NCBI RefSeq assembly: GCF_031457495.1
Contig: NZ_JAVDWM010000001.1
Location: 1,972,001 to 2,036,000 of the forward strand
DNA length: 64,000 nucleotides
Direction: 5' to 3'
Origin: Sphingopyxis sp. BE259
Lineage (GTDB): Bacteria > Pseudomonadota > Alphaproteobacteria > Sphingomonadales > Sphingomonadaceae
Shown here: in pieces, positions 24,456 to 33,953 of the stretch
Position numbering within the stretch: the first letter of the stretch is position 1
How the letters are laid out: the number at the start of each line of letters is the position of its first letter
Notes under the pieces: generated by a model
Told to the model about the DNA's origin: nothing
The model's database searches: none
What the model saw: the letters and a program-made list of their open reading frames with translations, nothing else
Translations under genes and position numbers: made by a program

Positions 24456-26423
24456 ATGACACTGCCCGAACGTCAGCTCGCCAATGCTATCCGCGCGCTT
24501 GCGATGGATGCCGTCCAGGCCGCAAACAGCGGTCATCCGGGGATGCCGATGGGCATGGCCGACGTCGCGACGGTGCTGTATTCGGATTATCTGAAGTTCG
24601 ATCCAACCGACCCGAAATGGGCCGATCGCGACCGATTCGTGCTGTCGGCAGGCCATGGTTCGATGCTCGCCTATGCGACGCTGCATCTGGCGGGCTATGC
24701 GCGGCCGACGCTCGACGACATCCGAAATTTCCGCCAGCTGAACAGCCCGTGCGCGGGGCATCCCGAAAATTTCGAGCTGGAAGGCGTTGAAACGACGACC
24801 GGGCCACTGGGGCAGGGACTGGCGACCGCAGTCGGCATGGCGATCGCCGAGCGGCATCTCAACGCGCTTTATGGCGACGATCTGGTCGATCATCGCACCT
24901 GGGTGATCGCGGGCGACGGCTGCCTGATGGAAGGCATCAACCACGAAGCCATTGGCCTGGCCGGGCATTTGCAGCTGGGCCGGATGACCGTGTTGTGGGA
25001 TGACAACAAGATCACCATCGACGGATCGACCGACCTGTCGACCAGCGAAGACATCGCGGCGCGCTATGCAGCGACCGGCTGGCATGTCGAAAGCTGTGAT
25101 GGGCACGATCCCGCCGACATCCGCCGCGCGATCGACGCGGCGCTCGCCGATCCGCGGCCATCGCTGATCGCCTGCCGCACGATCATCGGCTTTGGGGCAC
25201 CCAACAAGCAGGGGACGTCGGCAACACATGGTGCACCGTTGGGCGCCGACGAAATCGCCGCGGCACGGACTGAGCTTGGCTGGACCGCCGAGCCGTTCGT
25301 CATTCCGGCCGATATTGCGGCGGCGTGGGCAGTATTCGGACAAAAGGGCAAATCGCTTCATTCCGAATGGAATGATCGCCTCGTAACCAGCGATAAGAAA
25401 AAGGAATTCGAGGATCGTCTGAACGGCAAGCTGGTGACCGGTGCGGCGTTCAAGGCCTATCTGGACGGGCTGGTCGCAGAACCGCCGAAGGTTGCGACGC
25501 GCAAGGCTTCGGAGAATACGCTGGGCGCGCTGACCGCCGATATTGCGGCGCTCGTCGGCGGCAGTGCCGATTTGACCGGTTCGAACAACACCAAAACATC
25601 ATCTACCAAGCCGCTGACAAAAGACGATTATTCTGGCCGTTACATCTATTATGGCATCCGCGAGTTCGGCATGGCCGCAGCCATGAACGGTATGGCGCTT
25701 CACGGCGGTCTGATCCCGTACGGTGGCACCTTCCTGGTTTTCGCCGATTATTGCCGCGCCGCGATCCGCCTGTCGGCGTTGCAGCAGCAGCGGGTGGTCT
25801 ATGTGATGACCCACGACAGCATCGGGCTGGGTGAAGACGGCCCGACGCACCAGCCGATCGAGCATCTGCAGTCGCTGCGCGCGATGCCGAACCTGCTCGT
25901 CCTGCGCCCCGCCGATGCGATCGAGACCGCCGAATGTTGGGCGCTGGCACTGGCGCAGGACAATCGCCCGTCATTGCTGGCCTTGACCCGTCAGAATCTT
26001 CCGCCGCTGCGTCATGACGTCACGGAAAATCGTTGTGCAAAAGGCGGTTACCGCCTTCGCGCGGCGTCCGCAGCACGCAAGGTCGTGCTGGTCGCGACCG
26101 GTTCGGAGGTCTCGCTTGCCCTCGATATCGCCGACAAGCTGGAGGCCGCGGGTCATGGCGCCGACGTCATATCCATGGTGTCGACCGAATTGTTCGACGA
26201 ACAGGATGCGGCGTATCAGGCCGGCATCCTGCCGGGCGACGTCCTGACCGTCTCGATCGAGGCGGGGACGACGTTTGGCTGGGAGCGCTACACCGGCCGT
26301 GACGGCTTGCGCTTCGGAATCGACAGCTTTGGCGCCTCGGCGCCGATCGACGATCTCTACGCGCATTTCGGCCTGACCGTCGATGCGATTACCCCCAAGA
26401 TTTTGGCAAAGCTCGGCAACTAA
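24456..26423 (+). CDS. tkt: Transketolase
   Basis: 655 aa, full length. It exchanges two-carbon units in the pentose phosphate and related pathways with ThDP. The N-terminal pyrophosphate domain has SGHPGMPMGMAD, GPLGQGLATAVGMA and the ThDP motif GDGCLMEGINHEA (about 153-165). The middle pyrimidine domain has the FGIRE-like segment YGIREFGMAAAMNG and THDSIGLGEDGPTHQPIEHL; the C-terminal domain has VATGSEVSLAL. It leads the tkt-gap-pgk-fda series, 36 bp before gap. Confidence 0.96.
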   Translation: MTLPERQLANAIRALAMDAVQAANSGHPGMPMGMADVATVLYSDYLKFDPTDPKWADRDRFVLSAGHGSMLAYATLHLAGYARPTLDDIRNFRQLNSPCAGHPENFELEGVETTTGPLGQGLATAVGMAIAERHLNALYGDDLVDHRTWVIAGDGCLMEGINHEAIGLAGHLQLGRMTVLWDDNKITIDGSTDLSTSEDIAARYAATGWHVESCDGHDPADIRRAIDAALADPRPSLIACRTIIGFGAPNKQGTSATHGAPLGADEIAAARTELGWTAEPFVIPADIAAAWAVFGQKGKSLHSEWNDRLVTSDKKKEFEDRLNGKLVTGAAFKAYLDGLVAEPPKVATRKASENTLGALTADIAALVGGSADLTGSNNTKTSSTKPLTKDDYSGRYIYYGIREFGMAAAMNGMALHGGLIPYGGTFLVFADYCRAAIRLSALQQQRVVYVMTHDSIGLGEDGPTHQPIEHLQSLRAMPNLLVLRPADAIETAECWALALAQDNRPSLLALTRQNLPPLRHDVTENRCAKGGYRLRAASAARKVVLVATGSEVSLALDIADKLEAAGHGADVISMVSTELFDEQDAAYQAGILPGDVLTVSIEAGTTFGWERYTGRDGLRFGIDSFGASAPIDDLYAHFGLTVDAITPKILAKLGN

Positions 26424-26459
26424 GGACCGGCTGGCCCCACGCAGAAAGGAATTTTCGAC

Positions 26460-27467
26460 ATGGCTGTGAAGGTTGCAATCAACGGTTTTGGCCGCATCGG
26501 CCGCAATGTGGCGCGCGCTATTCTGGAGCGGACCGATCACGACCTCGAGCTGGTGTCGATCAACGACCTGGGCGATGCCAAGGCAAACGCCCGTCTTTTC
26601 CGCAATGACTCGGTTCACGGTGCCTTCAACGGCAGCGTCGATGTCGATGGCAACGACTTGATCGTCAACGGCAAACGCATCCAGGTGACCGCCGAACGCG
26701 ACCCCGCTGCCCTACCACATGCCGCGAACGGCATTGACATCGTGATGGAATGCACCGGCTTTTTCACCAACAAGGCCGGCGGCCAGAAGCATATTGACGC
26801 CGGCGCCAAGCGCGTGCTGATCTCGGCCCCGGCCAAGGAAGTCGACCTGACCGTCGTGTTCGGCGTCAACGACGACAAGATCACCGCCGACCACCTGATC
26901 ATCTCGAACGCATCGTGCACCACCAACTGCCTCGCGCCTTTTGCCAAGGTGCTGCATGAAGCGATCGGTATCGAGCGCGGCCTGATGACCACGATCCATG
27001 CCTATACCAACGACCAGAAGATCCTTGACCAGATCCACGACGACCCGCGCCGCGCCCGCGCTGCTGCAATGTCGATGATCCCCACGTCGACCGGTGCGGC
27101 GGTTGCCGTTGGCCTCGTTCTGCCCGAACTCAAAGGCAAACTCGACGGATCGTCGATCCGCGTTCCGACCCCCAATGTTTCGGTCGTCGATCTGACTTTC
27201 ACGCCGCTGCGCGAAACCACCAAGGAAGAAGTCAACGCGGTCCTCAAGGCGGCGGCCGAAGGCCCGCTGAAGGGCGTCCTCGCTTATACCGACGAGCCGC
27301 TGGTTTCGATCGACTTCAATCACGATGCGGCCAGCTCGACGATCGACAGCCTGGAAACCGCAGTGATCGATGGCAAGCTGGTGCGTGTGCTCAGCTGGTA
27401 CGATAATGAATGGGGCTTTTCGAACCGCATGATCGACACCGCAGGCGTGATCGCCAAGTTCCTCTGA
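26460..27467 (+). CDS. gap: Glyceraldehyde-3-phosphate dehydrogenase, type I
   Basis: 335 aa. It has the NAD-binding start [16 protein letters not shown], catalytic C153 in [12 protein letters not shown], the phosphate-binding [11 protein letters not shown] and the C-terminal [13 protein letters not shown]. It oxidises glyceraldehyde-3-phosphate. The AGAAAGGA site lies upstream. It is probably in one operon with tkt (36-bp gap) and pgk, though a palindromic repeat fills the gap to pgk. Confidence 0.97.
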   Translation: MAVKVAINGFGRIGRNVARAILERTDHDLELVSINDLGDAKANARLFRNDSVHGAFNGSVDVDGNDLIVNGKRIQVTAERDPAALPHAANGIDIVMECTGFFTNKAGGQKHIDAGAKRVLISAPAKEVDLTVVFGVNDDKITADHLIISNASCTTNCLAPFAKVLHEAIGIERGLMTTIHAYTNDQKILDQIHDDPRRARAAAMSMIPTSTGAAVAVGLVLPELKGKLDGSSIRVPTPNVSVVDLTFTPLRETTKEEVNAVLKAAAEGPLKGVLAYTDEPLVSIDFNHDAASSTIDSLETAVIDGKLVRVLSWYDNEWGFSNRMIDTAGVIAKFL

Positions 27468-27478
27468 TCGCTTGATTC

Positions 27479-27578
27479 CCGTTCGCGCTGAGGAGGGGCT
27501 GAGCCCGGCGAAGACCCGTCTCGAAGTGCCCTTCGAGACACCGCTTCGACAAGCTCAGCGGTTCCTCAGGGCGAACGG
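27479..27578. repeat. Palindromic repeat between gap and pgk
   Basis: The outer arms CCGTTCGC(G/C)CTGAGGA and its complement near 27560-27578 flank an inner TCTCGAAG/CTTCGAGA stem. CGCTTCGACAAGCTCAGCGG is inside. It starts 12 bp after the gap stop and ends 20 bp before pgk. It is related in content to the GAGCCTGTCGAAGG family. Confidence 0.85.
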
Positions 27579-27598
27579 AAACAGAATAGGAAACGACG

Positions 27599-28795
27599 AT
27601 GACCGCGTTCAAGACCCTCGACGACATCGGCGATGTCACCGGCAAGAAAGTGTTGGTGCGCGTCGACCTTAATGTCCCGATGATCGACGGCGCGGTCGGC
27701 GACCGGACGCGGATCGAGGCGGCGATGCCGACGATCCGCGAACTCGCCGACAAAGGCGCGATCGTCCTGCTGCTGGCGCATTTCGGGCGGCCCAAGGGCG
27801 CGAAAAACCCGACCCAGTCGCTCAGCCTGGTGATGGGCGGGGTCGAGGATGTGCTGGGTCATTCGGTGATGTACATTCCCGAAGCGGTCGGTGAGGGCGC
27901 CAAGGCGGGGATCGCGGTGCTCGCCGCGGGAGATGTCGCGGTGCTGGAAAATACCCGCTTCTATCCCGGCGAGGAAACCAACGATCCGGCCTTTTCCGAC
28001 GCGCTGGCCGAGATCGGCGACCTTTACGTCAACGACGCCTTTTCGGCGGCACACCGCGCACATGGATCGACCGAAGGCATTGCCCGGCGGCTACCCGCCT
28101 ATGCCGGGCGCGCGATGGAAGCCGAGTTGAAGGCGCTCGACGCCGCGCTCGGCAATCCGGCGCAGCCGGTCGCCGCGGTCGTCGGCGGCGCCAAGGTGTC
28201 GAGCAAGATCGATGTGCTGCGCCATCTGGTGAGCAAGGTCGATCATCTAATCATCGGCGGCGGCATGGCGAACACCTTTCTCGCGGCGCGCGGGATGGAT
28301 GTCGGCAAGTCGCTGTGCGAGCATGAGCTGGTCGATACTGCCAACGCGATTTTCGACGCCGCCGATGCCGCGGGCTGTACGATCCATCTGCCTTATGACG
28401 TCGTGGTGGCAAAGCAGTTCGCGCCCAGTCCGCCGACGCGCACCGTCAACGTCCACGAAGTTGCCGCCGACGAGATGATTCTCGACATCGGCCCCGCGGC
28501 GACCGAAGCCCTGGCCGACGTGCTCAAGAACTGCCGCACTTTGGTGTGGAATGGCCCGATGGGTGCGTTCGAGACGCCGCCGTTCGACACCGCCACCGTT
28601 GCGCTGGCCAAGACCGCCGCGGCGCTGACCCGCGAAGGATCGCTGATCTCGGTCGCGGGCGGCGGCGACACCGTCGCGGCGCTCAACCATGCCGGGGTCG
28701 CCGAGGACTTCACCTTTGTGTCGACCGCTGGCGGCGCCTTCCTGGAATGGATGGAAGGCAAGCCGCTGCCGGGCGTGGACGCGCTGAAAGCCTGA
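27599..28795 (+). CDS. pgk: Phosphoglycerate kinase
   Basis: 398 aa. It makes ATP from 1,3-bisphosphoglycerate. It has VLVRVDLNVPM (about 16-26), LLAHFGRPKG, LENTRFYPGEE, VVGGAKVSSKI and the C-terminal nucleotide region SVAGGGDTVAAL. The start codon follows a GGAAACGACG leader just after the repeat. Eight Ts follow the stop without a convincing hairpin, so the 3' end of this mRNA is unclear. Confidence 0.97.
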   Translation: MTAFKTLDDIGDVTGKKVLVRVDLNVPMIDGAVGDRTRIEAAMPTIRELADKGAIVLLLAHFGRPKGAKNPTQSLSLVMGGVEDVLGHSVMYIPEAVGEGAKAGIAVLAAGDVAVLENTRFYPGEETNDPAFSDALAEIGDLYVNDAFSAAHRAHGSTEGIARRLPAYAGRAMEAELKALDAALGNPAQPVAAVVGGAKVSSKIDVLRHLVSKVDHLIIGGGMANTFLAARGMDVGKSLCEHELVDTANAIFDAADAAGCTIHLPYDVVVAKQFAPSPPTRTVNVHEVAADEMILDIGPAATEALADVLKNCRTLVWNGPMGAFETPPFDTATVALAKTAAALTREGSLISVAGGGDTVAALNHAGVAEDFTFVSTAGGAFLEWMEGKPLPGVDALKA

Positions 28796-28877
28796 GTTTT
28801 TTTTGCGCGTATTTGCATCCCGGTAGCGGGATCGCTATGCGCGGCGCCACATACGTATGCAAACCCACGGAGACGTT

Positions 28878-29768
28878 ATGATCACCGCCAATGCCGCCAT
28901 GCTGGAACAGATCAAATCGGGGCAGGGCTTTATCGCCGCGCTCGACCAGAGCGGCGGTTCGACGCCGAAGGCGTTGAAGGGCTATGGCATCGAAGCCGAT
29001 GCCTTTTCCAATGACGAAGAGATGTTCGGCCTGATCCACGCGATGCGCAGCCGCATCGTCACCGCGCCGTGCTTCAACGGCGAGAAGGTGATCGGCGCGA
29101 TCCTGTTCGAGCGCACGATGGACGGTGATGCGGGCGGCAAACCGGTTCCGGCGCTGCTGTGGGAGCGCGGTGTGGTACCTTTCCTGAAGGTCGACAAGGG
29201 TCTGGAAGACGAAGTTAACGGCGTTCAGTTGATGAAGGCCAACCCGGAACTTGGTGATCTTTGCGCGCGGGCCGTCGCCAAGGGCGTGTTCGGCACCAAA
29301 ATGCGTAGCGTCGTCAATCTCGCCAATCCCGCTGGCGTCCAGGCCATCGTCGAACAGCAGTTCGCGGAAGCGAAGCGTATCGCGGCGCACGGTCTGGTCC
29401 CGATCATCGAGCCCGAAGTGAACATCAAGAGCGCCGAGCGCGACAGCGCCGACCGGCTGCTGTTGACCGAAACGCTGGCGGCGCTGGACGCATGGGACGG
29501 CGCGCCGGTGATGCTGAAGCTGTCGCTGCCGACCGAGGCGGGGTTGTTTCAGCCGCTGGTCGATCACCCGAAAGTTCTGCGTGTCGTCGCGCTGTCGGGC
29601 GGCTTTGCGCGCCCCGAGGCGTGCGCCGAATTGGCGAAGAACCCTGGCATCATCGCGAGCTTCAGCCGCGCTTTGCTGGAAGACCTGCGCCACCAGATGA
29701 GCGACGACGAGTTCGACAAATCGCTCGGCGGTGCCATTCACGAGATTCACGCGGCGTCCGTGGCTTAA
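28878..29768 (+). CDS. fda: Class I fructose-bisphosphate aldolase (Fda type)
   Basis: 296 aa from the ATG at 28878, with GGAG five bases before it (28857 is an alternative without a ribosome site). It follows the Staphylococcus-type class I aldolase almost segment by segment: GFIAALDQSGGSTPKALKGYG, VVPFLKVDKGL, FGTKMRS, LVPIIEPEVNI, VVALSGGFAR, IASFSRAL. The Schiff-base lysine is K214 in VMLKLSLPTE. It cleaves fructose-1,6-bisphosphate without metal. It completes a tkt-gap-pgk-fda block for gluconeogenesis or glycolysis. Confidence 0.94.
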   Translation: MITANAAMLEQIKSGQGFIAALDQSGGSTPKALKGYGIEADAFSNDEEMFGLIHAMRSRIVTAPCFNGEKVIGAILFERTMDGDAGGKPVPALLWERGVVPFLKVDKGLEDEVNGVQLMKANPELGDLCARAVAKGVFGTKMRSVVNLANPAGVQAIVEQQFAEAKRIAAHGLVPIIEPEVNIKSAERDSADRLLLTETLAALDAWDGAPVMLKLSLPTEAGLFQPLVDHPKVLRVVALSGGFARPEACAELAKNPGIIASFSRALLEDLRHQMSDDEFDKSLGGAIHEIHAASVA

Positions 29769-29779
29769 GCCGGAGCCGC

Positions 29780-30439
29780 ATGATGGGAGAGAGGTGGCAA
29801 GCCGTCGACGACTATATCGCCGCAAAATTGCTTGGCGATGACGACGTGCTTGCCGCCACTCTCTCCCATAATGCCGAACAAGGCCTGCCGCCGATCGACG
29901 TGTCGGCGGCACAGGGCAAGATGTTGTTCCTGCTGGCGCAGATCGCGGGCGCCAAACGGATTCTCGAAATCGGGACGTTGGGCGGCTATTCGACGACCTG
30001 GCTGGCGCGGGCGCTGCCCAATGATGGCCAACTGGTGACGCTGGAACTAGAGCCGCATCATGCCGCGGTGGCGCGCGCGAATCTGGAGCGCGCGGGAGTG
30101 TCGGATAAGGTCGATATTCGGGTCGGCCTAGCCGCAGACAGTCTGGCGGCGATGGCCGACGAATCGCCGTTCGATTTTGTGTTCATCGACGCCGACAAGC
30201 AAAGCAATTCGCACTATGTCGTCGAGGCGATCCGTCTCGGGCGCCCCGGTACGACGATTGTCGTCGACAATGTCGTGCGCGAAGGCGGGGTGCTGGACGT
30301 GGAAAGCGATGACGAGCGGATCGTCGGCACCCGCGCCTTGTTCGACATGATGAGCGCCGACCCGCGGCTCGATGCAACGGCGGTGCAGACAGTTGGCGCA
30401 AAGAAGTGGGACGGGTTCGTGCTGGCGCGGGTCAAATGA
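29780..30439 (+). CDS. SAM-dependent O-methyltransferase (class I, caffeoyl-CoA type)
   Basis: 219 aa from the ATG at 29780; the adjacent ATG at 29783 has better spacing to GGAG. Features are SAM motif I EIGTLGGYSTTWLA (about 63-76), VTLELEP, FDFVFIDADKQSN with the metal-binding DADK and VVDNVVREG. This is the O-methyltransferase family 3 (catechol or caffeoyl-CoA-like) in bacteria. The natural substrate is unknown. It starts 11 bp after fda and may be co-transcribed. A palindrome follows three bases after the stop. Confidence 0.88.
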   Translation: MMGERWQAVDDYIAAKLLGDDDVLAATLSHNAEQGLPPIDVSAAQGKMLFLLAQIAGAKRILEIGTLGGYSTTWLARALPNDGQLVTLELEPHHAAVARANLERAGVSDKVDIRVGLAADSLAAMADESPFDFVFIDADKQSNSHYVVEAIRLGRPGTTIVVDNVVREGGVLDVESDDERIVGTRALFDMMSADPRLDATAVQTVGAKKWDGFVLARVK

Positions 30440-30442
30440 TCA

Positions 30443-30509
30443 CCGTAGCTCCGAGCCTGTCGAAGGGCGCTTTCCAGTGAGGCGCCCTTCGACAGGCTCG
30501 GGGCTACGG
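30443..30509. repeat. Palindromic repeat (family GAGCCTGTCGAAGGGCGC), second copy
   Basis: CCGTAGCTCCGAGCCTGTCGAAGGGCGC (split as arms from 30443) pairs with the mirror arm ending at 30509, with about 11 loop bases. One arm change (CTC/GGG) is the only imperfection. It sits between the convergent methyltransferase and lipoprotein genes. Confidence 0.92.
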
Positions 30510-30517
30510 CATTTGAA

Positions 30518-30919
30518 TCAGATCCCACCCGCGAAACGGAAAGCAAAGCGATAATCCTGCGGCTTCAGCTCGACGTTCGTCATCTTGTCCGGGCGCACCG
30601 ATTCCAGAGTGATGCTGCCATCCGCCAGCGGCGTCGCTTCGCCTAGCGTCACTTCGAACGGCTGCTGTTCGCCATTGCCCCGAAACCACAGCATATATAC
30701 GCGCACCCGGCCCGCCCACACGCAGCGCGCGTTCATCGGACAGCGGCTGTCCTCGAGTACCGCCACCGGCTGGATGATTGGCCCATCGGCATAAGCCTGC
30801 TGGCCAAGCGCGACGTTACTGGCGTCGGACAGTGGCGACGGATCGCGCGTCGTGGCGCACGCCGACAACGTGAGCGCGGCGATGAGGATGGCGGCAGCGA
30901 GGCGAGGGCTGTTCTGCAT
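30518..30919 (-). CDS. Putative lipoprotein
   Basis: 133 aa. A signal peptide with lipobox LSAC (lipidated C21) precedes a small beta-rich domain. The motif DSRCPMNARCVWAGRVRVYMLW has two close cysteines (RCPMNARC) that may form a disulfide. RCPxxxxCxWAG is a pattern I have seen in uncharacterised proteobacterial lipoproteins. The function is unknown. It is divergent from thiE with only 35 bp between the starts. Confidence 0.78.
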   Translation of the reverse strand: MQNSPRLAAAILIAALTLSACATTRDPSPLSDASNVALGQQAYADGPIIQPVAVLEDSRCPMNARCVWAGRVRVYMLWFRGNGEQQPFEVTLGEATPLADGSITLESVRPDKMTNVELKPQDYRFAFRFAGGI

Positions 30920-30954
30920 TTGCGGGTTGATGAACGCGTCGCTATGAACCCGCC

Positions 30955-31593
30955 ATGACCCGCACCCCCTGCCAGCTTTACCTGATCTCGCCGCTCGAAG
31001 TCGGCGGCGATTTTCCCGACCGGTTGATCGCGGCGCTCGATGCCGGCCCGATTGCGGCGTTCCAGTTTCGCGTCAAAGGATTGGACCAGCATGAGGCGGC
31101 TCGCCTTGCCGAACCGCTGCAGGCGATCTGCGCCGCGCGCGATGTAGCGTTCATTGTCAATGACGATGTTGCGCTGGCCAAGCGGTTGGAGGCAGACGGG
31201 GTTCACCTGGGACAGGGGGACGGCGATGCGAAGGAAGCGCGGGGCATTCTGGGCCTTGATGCACAGATCGGTGTAACCTGTCACGGCAGCCGGCATCTGG
31301 CGATGGAAGCAGGCGAGGCGGGGGCCGACTATGTCGCGTTCGGCGCCTTTTATCCGACGACGACCAAGGCGGTCGAACATCGCGCCGACCCCGAAATCCT
31401 GACCTGGTGGCAGGGCATGTTCGAACTGCCCTGCGTCGCGATCGGTGGGATCACCGTCGAGAACGCGCGCGAGCTGGTCGATGCCGGTGCAGATTTTCTG
31501 GCGGTGTCAGGCGGCGTTTGGTCGCACCCCGATGGCCCGGGGGCGGCGGTGGAGACGTTCAGCGCGCTTCTGAAAGATCAGCCCGCGGGATAG
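30955..31593 (+). CDS. thiE: Thiamine-phosphate synthase
   Basis: 212 aa TIM-barrel. It joins HMP-pyrophosphate and thiazole phosphate. Motifs are FIVNDDVALAKRLEADGVHLGQGD (about 62-85), GVTCHGSRHLAMEAGEAGADYVAFGAFYPTTTK and VAIGGITVENARELVDAGADFLAVSGGVW. The THC-H-G (GVTCHG) segment and GGIT are family hallmarks. No TPP riboswitch and no other thi gene are seen nearby. Confidence 0.92.
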   Translation: MTRTPCQLYLISPLEVGGDFPDRLIAALDAGPIAAFQFRVKGLDQHEAARLAEPLQAICAARDVAFIVNDDVALAKRLEADGVHLGQGDGDAKEARGILGLDAQIGVTCHGSRHLAMEAGEAGADYVAFGAFYPTTTKAVEHRADPEILTWWQGMFELPCVAIGGITVENARELVDAGADFLAVSGGVWSHPDGPGAAVETFSALLKDQPAG

Positions 31594-31751
31594 TCGCGCC
31601 CCGGCGTTTGCGGATGCTCCCCCGCCGCGGCGGGCCTGGCATCATCCTTGCGCCAGCCGAACAGCCCCGCGCACGGGGCGGCGCGCGGTACGGGGCGCGC
31701 GCCACCCCGGCGAGGCCGCGGTATAAGGTCAGAAAGATCGTTGTGCATCAT
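31578..31751 (-). CDS. Possible small Arg/Pro-rich protein opposite the thiE 3' end
   Basis: An ORF of about 57 aa from an MM pair at 31751 (a TTG start at 31802 is possible). It is basic and proline-rich (MMHNDLSDLIPRPRRGG) with no known motif. It overlaps the end of thiE by 16 bp and fills most of the otherwise empty 301-bp gap before the OPT gene. No ribosome site is clear, so it may be chance in GC-rich DNA. Confidence 0.3.
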   Translation of the reverse strand: MMHNDLSDLIPRPRRGGARPVPRAAPCAGLFGWRKDDARPAAAGEHPQTPGRDYPAG

Positions 31752-31894
31752 GGCTGTCGGTATGGCAGCGGCCGCAGGCGGCATATTGGATCGATGCGTC
31801 AAAACAGCTTCGGTTCGTCGCCTTTTTGCGCCGCCACAAATTTTGACTTGCGCGCGGCGCGGCTGGTCGCGAGACAGCGGGCGGGGAGACGTTT

Positions 31895-33853
31895 ATGACT
31901 GAAATCACGACGGTGGCCGCGCGCGGCCGCGAACTGACGCTTCGCGCGATCCTGCTCGGCGGCATCCTGACTTTGATGTTCACCGCTGCGAACGTCTATC
32001 TGGGGCTGAAGGTCGGGCTGACCTTTGCCACCTCGATCCCCGCCGCGGTGATTTCGATGGCGCTGCTGCGCTATATGGCCGGATCGACGATCCTGGAGAA
32101 TAATATCGTCCAGACGATTGCGAGCGCCGCGGGCACGCTGGCGGCAATCATCTTCGTACTGCCGGGCCTCGTGATGGTCGGTTACTGGCAGGGTTTCCCG
32201 TTGCTCGAAACGACCGCAATTACGATGCTCGGCGGCATATTGGGTGTGTTGTTTTCGGTCCCGCTGCGCCGCGCGCTGGTGGTCGATTCGGACCTGCCCT
32301 ATCCCGAAGGCCGCGCCGCCGCGGAAGTCTTGCAGGTCGGCGCCGCGAGTGCCGAGGGCGCCGCGGAGAACAAGGCAGGACTGTCGGCGCTGCTGTGGAA
32401 TTCGATCATCGCAGCGGGTTTCACGCTCCTTACGCAGATGAAGCTGGTGGGCGCCGAAGTTGCGCGCTGGTTCAGCGTCGGCACCGGGGCAACGGGCATC
32501 GCCGGGGGCTTGGGGTTTGCGTTGTTTGGCGTCGGCCACCTGGTCGGGCTGTCCGTCGGGATGGCGCAGCTTGTCGGCCTGATCACCGGCTGGTGGGTTT
32601 TGTTGCCGATCCTGACGCAAGGCGGCGCGGGCGACGCCGAGACGCTGGCGAACACCGTGTTCCGTGCCGACGTGCGTTTTTTTGGTGCCGGGGTGATCGC
32701 GGTCGCGGCGATCTGGACCCTCGTCAAGATTGCAGGACCGGTGCTTGGCGGCATCCGTTCGGCGATGGCGGCGAGCCGCGCGCGGCAGGGCGGGGCGACG
32801 TTGGCAGTCGAAGAACAGGATATGTCGATCAACTGGGTGTTCGGCGGCTCGCTGGCGCTGATGGTGCCGATCGGCTGGCTGCTGTGGTCTGTGCTCGCGG
32901 ACGGACCGCTCGCGGGATCGTCGATGATCCTGGTGGCGGGCGCGATCCTGTTTATCATCGTGGTCGGGCTGATGATCGCGTCGGTGACCGGCTATATGGC
33001 GGGCCTGATCGGCGCGTCGAACTCGCCGGTGTCGGGGATCGGGATTCTCGCGATCATCGCGTCCTCGCTCCTGCTGCTCGGTCTGCTCGGCCGCGGCGGC
33101 GGGGAGGCGGAGATCGAGGCGATGGTCGCTTATGCGCTGATCGTCACCGGGTTGGTGTTCGGTATCGCGACCATCTCTAACGACAATTTGCAGGATCTGA
33201 AGACTGGACAGCTGGTCGGCGCGACGCCGTGGAAGCAGCAAGTCGCGCTGATCATCGGCGTCATCTTCGGCTCGCTGATCGTGCCGCCTGTCCTCAATGT
33301 GCTGAACGAAACCGTCGGATTTGTTGGCGCGCCCGGTGCGGGCCCCAACGCGCTGGCGGCGCCGCAGGCAGGGCTGATCTCGTCGCTCGCGCAAGGCGTG
33401 CTCGGCGGCGATCTCAACTGGACTATGCTCGGCTATGGCGCGCTCGCGGGGGTCGGTTTTATCATCGTCGACGCGCTGCTCGGCCGCGCTGACAAGCTGC
33501 GGCTGCCGCCGCTGGCGATCGGCATCGGCATCTATCTGCCGATGGCGGTGATCCTGCCGGTGGTAATTGGTGCGGTCGGCGGCTGGTTTTACGATCGCTG
33601 GGCAGCGAAGCGTCCGAACGCCGGGTTTGCTCACCGCATGGGGGTATTGACCGCAACCGGGATGATCGTCGGCGAAAGCCTGTTCGGGGTGCTCTACGCG
33701 GGTATCGTCGCAGGCAGCGGCAGCGACGCCCCGCTGGCGGTGGTCGGCGAGGGCTATGCGCCTTATGCGCCGTGGATCGGACTGATCCTGTTCGTTGGGC
33801 TTATTTGGGCCAGCTATCGGCGGACGCGGCATATGGTCGTCGCAACAGCCTGA
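31895..33853 (+). CDS. OPT family oligopeptide/metal-chelate transporter
   Basis: 652 aa, about 16 hydrophobic helices. Family features are ELTLRAILLGGILTLMFTAANVYLGLKVGLTF (about 12-43), NNIVQTIASAAG, a loop with DLPYPEGRAAAEVLQVGA, and GNSPVSG-like ASNSPVSGIGI in the middle. It imports oligopeptides or metal chelates by proton symport. The substrate is not deducible. It has its own promoter region and is not coupled to thiE. Confidence 0.9.
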   Translation: MTEITTVAARGRELTLRAILLGGILTLMFTAANVYLGLKVGLTFATSIPAAVISMALLRYMAGSTILENNIVQTIASAAGTLAAIIFVLPGLVMVGYWQGFPLLETTAITMLGGILGVLFSVPLRRALVVDSDLPYPEGRAAAEVLQVGAASAEGAAENKAGLSALLWNSIIAAGFTLLTQMKLVGAEVARWFSVGTGATGIAGGLGFALFGVGHLVGLSVGMAQLVGLITGWWVLLPILTQGGAGDAETLANTVFRADVRFFGAGVIAVAAIWTLVKIAGPVLGGIRSAMAASRARQGGATLAVEEQDMSINWVFGGSLALMVPIGWLLWSVLADGPLAGSSMILVAGAILFIIVVGLMIASVTGYMAGLIGASNSPVSGIGILAIIASSLLLLGLLGRGGGEAEIEAMVAYALIVTGLVFGIATISNDNLQDLKTGQLVGATPWKQQVALIIGVIFGSLIVPPVLNVLNETVGFVGAPGAGPNALAAPQAGLISSLAQGVLGGDLNWTMLGYGALAGVGFIIVDALLGRADKLRLPPLAIGIGIYLPMAVILPVVIGAVGGWFYDRWAAKRPNAGFAHRMGVLTATGMIVGESLFGVLYAGIVAGSGSDAPLAVVGEGYAPYAPWIGLILFVGLIWASYRRTRHMVVATA

Positions 33854-33953
33854 CTTGCCCTTCGCCGCTCGCGCGGCTAAAGGCCCGCACCTGATAGCTG
33901 TGCCCGGCGGGCGCGGCTTTGCTCTTTCCATCCTTGTCTAGTGAGTGTGCGCG

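Noticed and set aside
28793..28808. Eight-T run after pgk as terminator
   Set aside because: No stable stem precedes it; it is not supported as an intrinsic terminator.
30900..30960. TPP riboswitch before thiE
   Set aside because: Only 35 bp separate the divergent starts, and no THI-box sequence is seen.
31799..33931. 710-codon open frame opposite the OPT transporter
   Set aside because: Arg/His/Asp-rich shadow without motifs; the plus frame is a clear membrane transporter.
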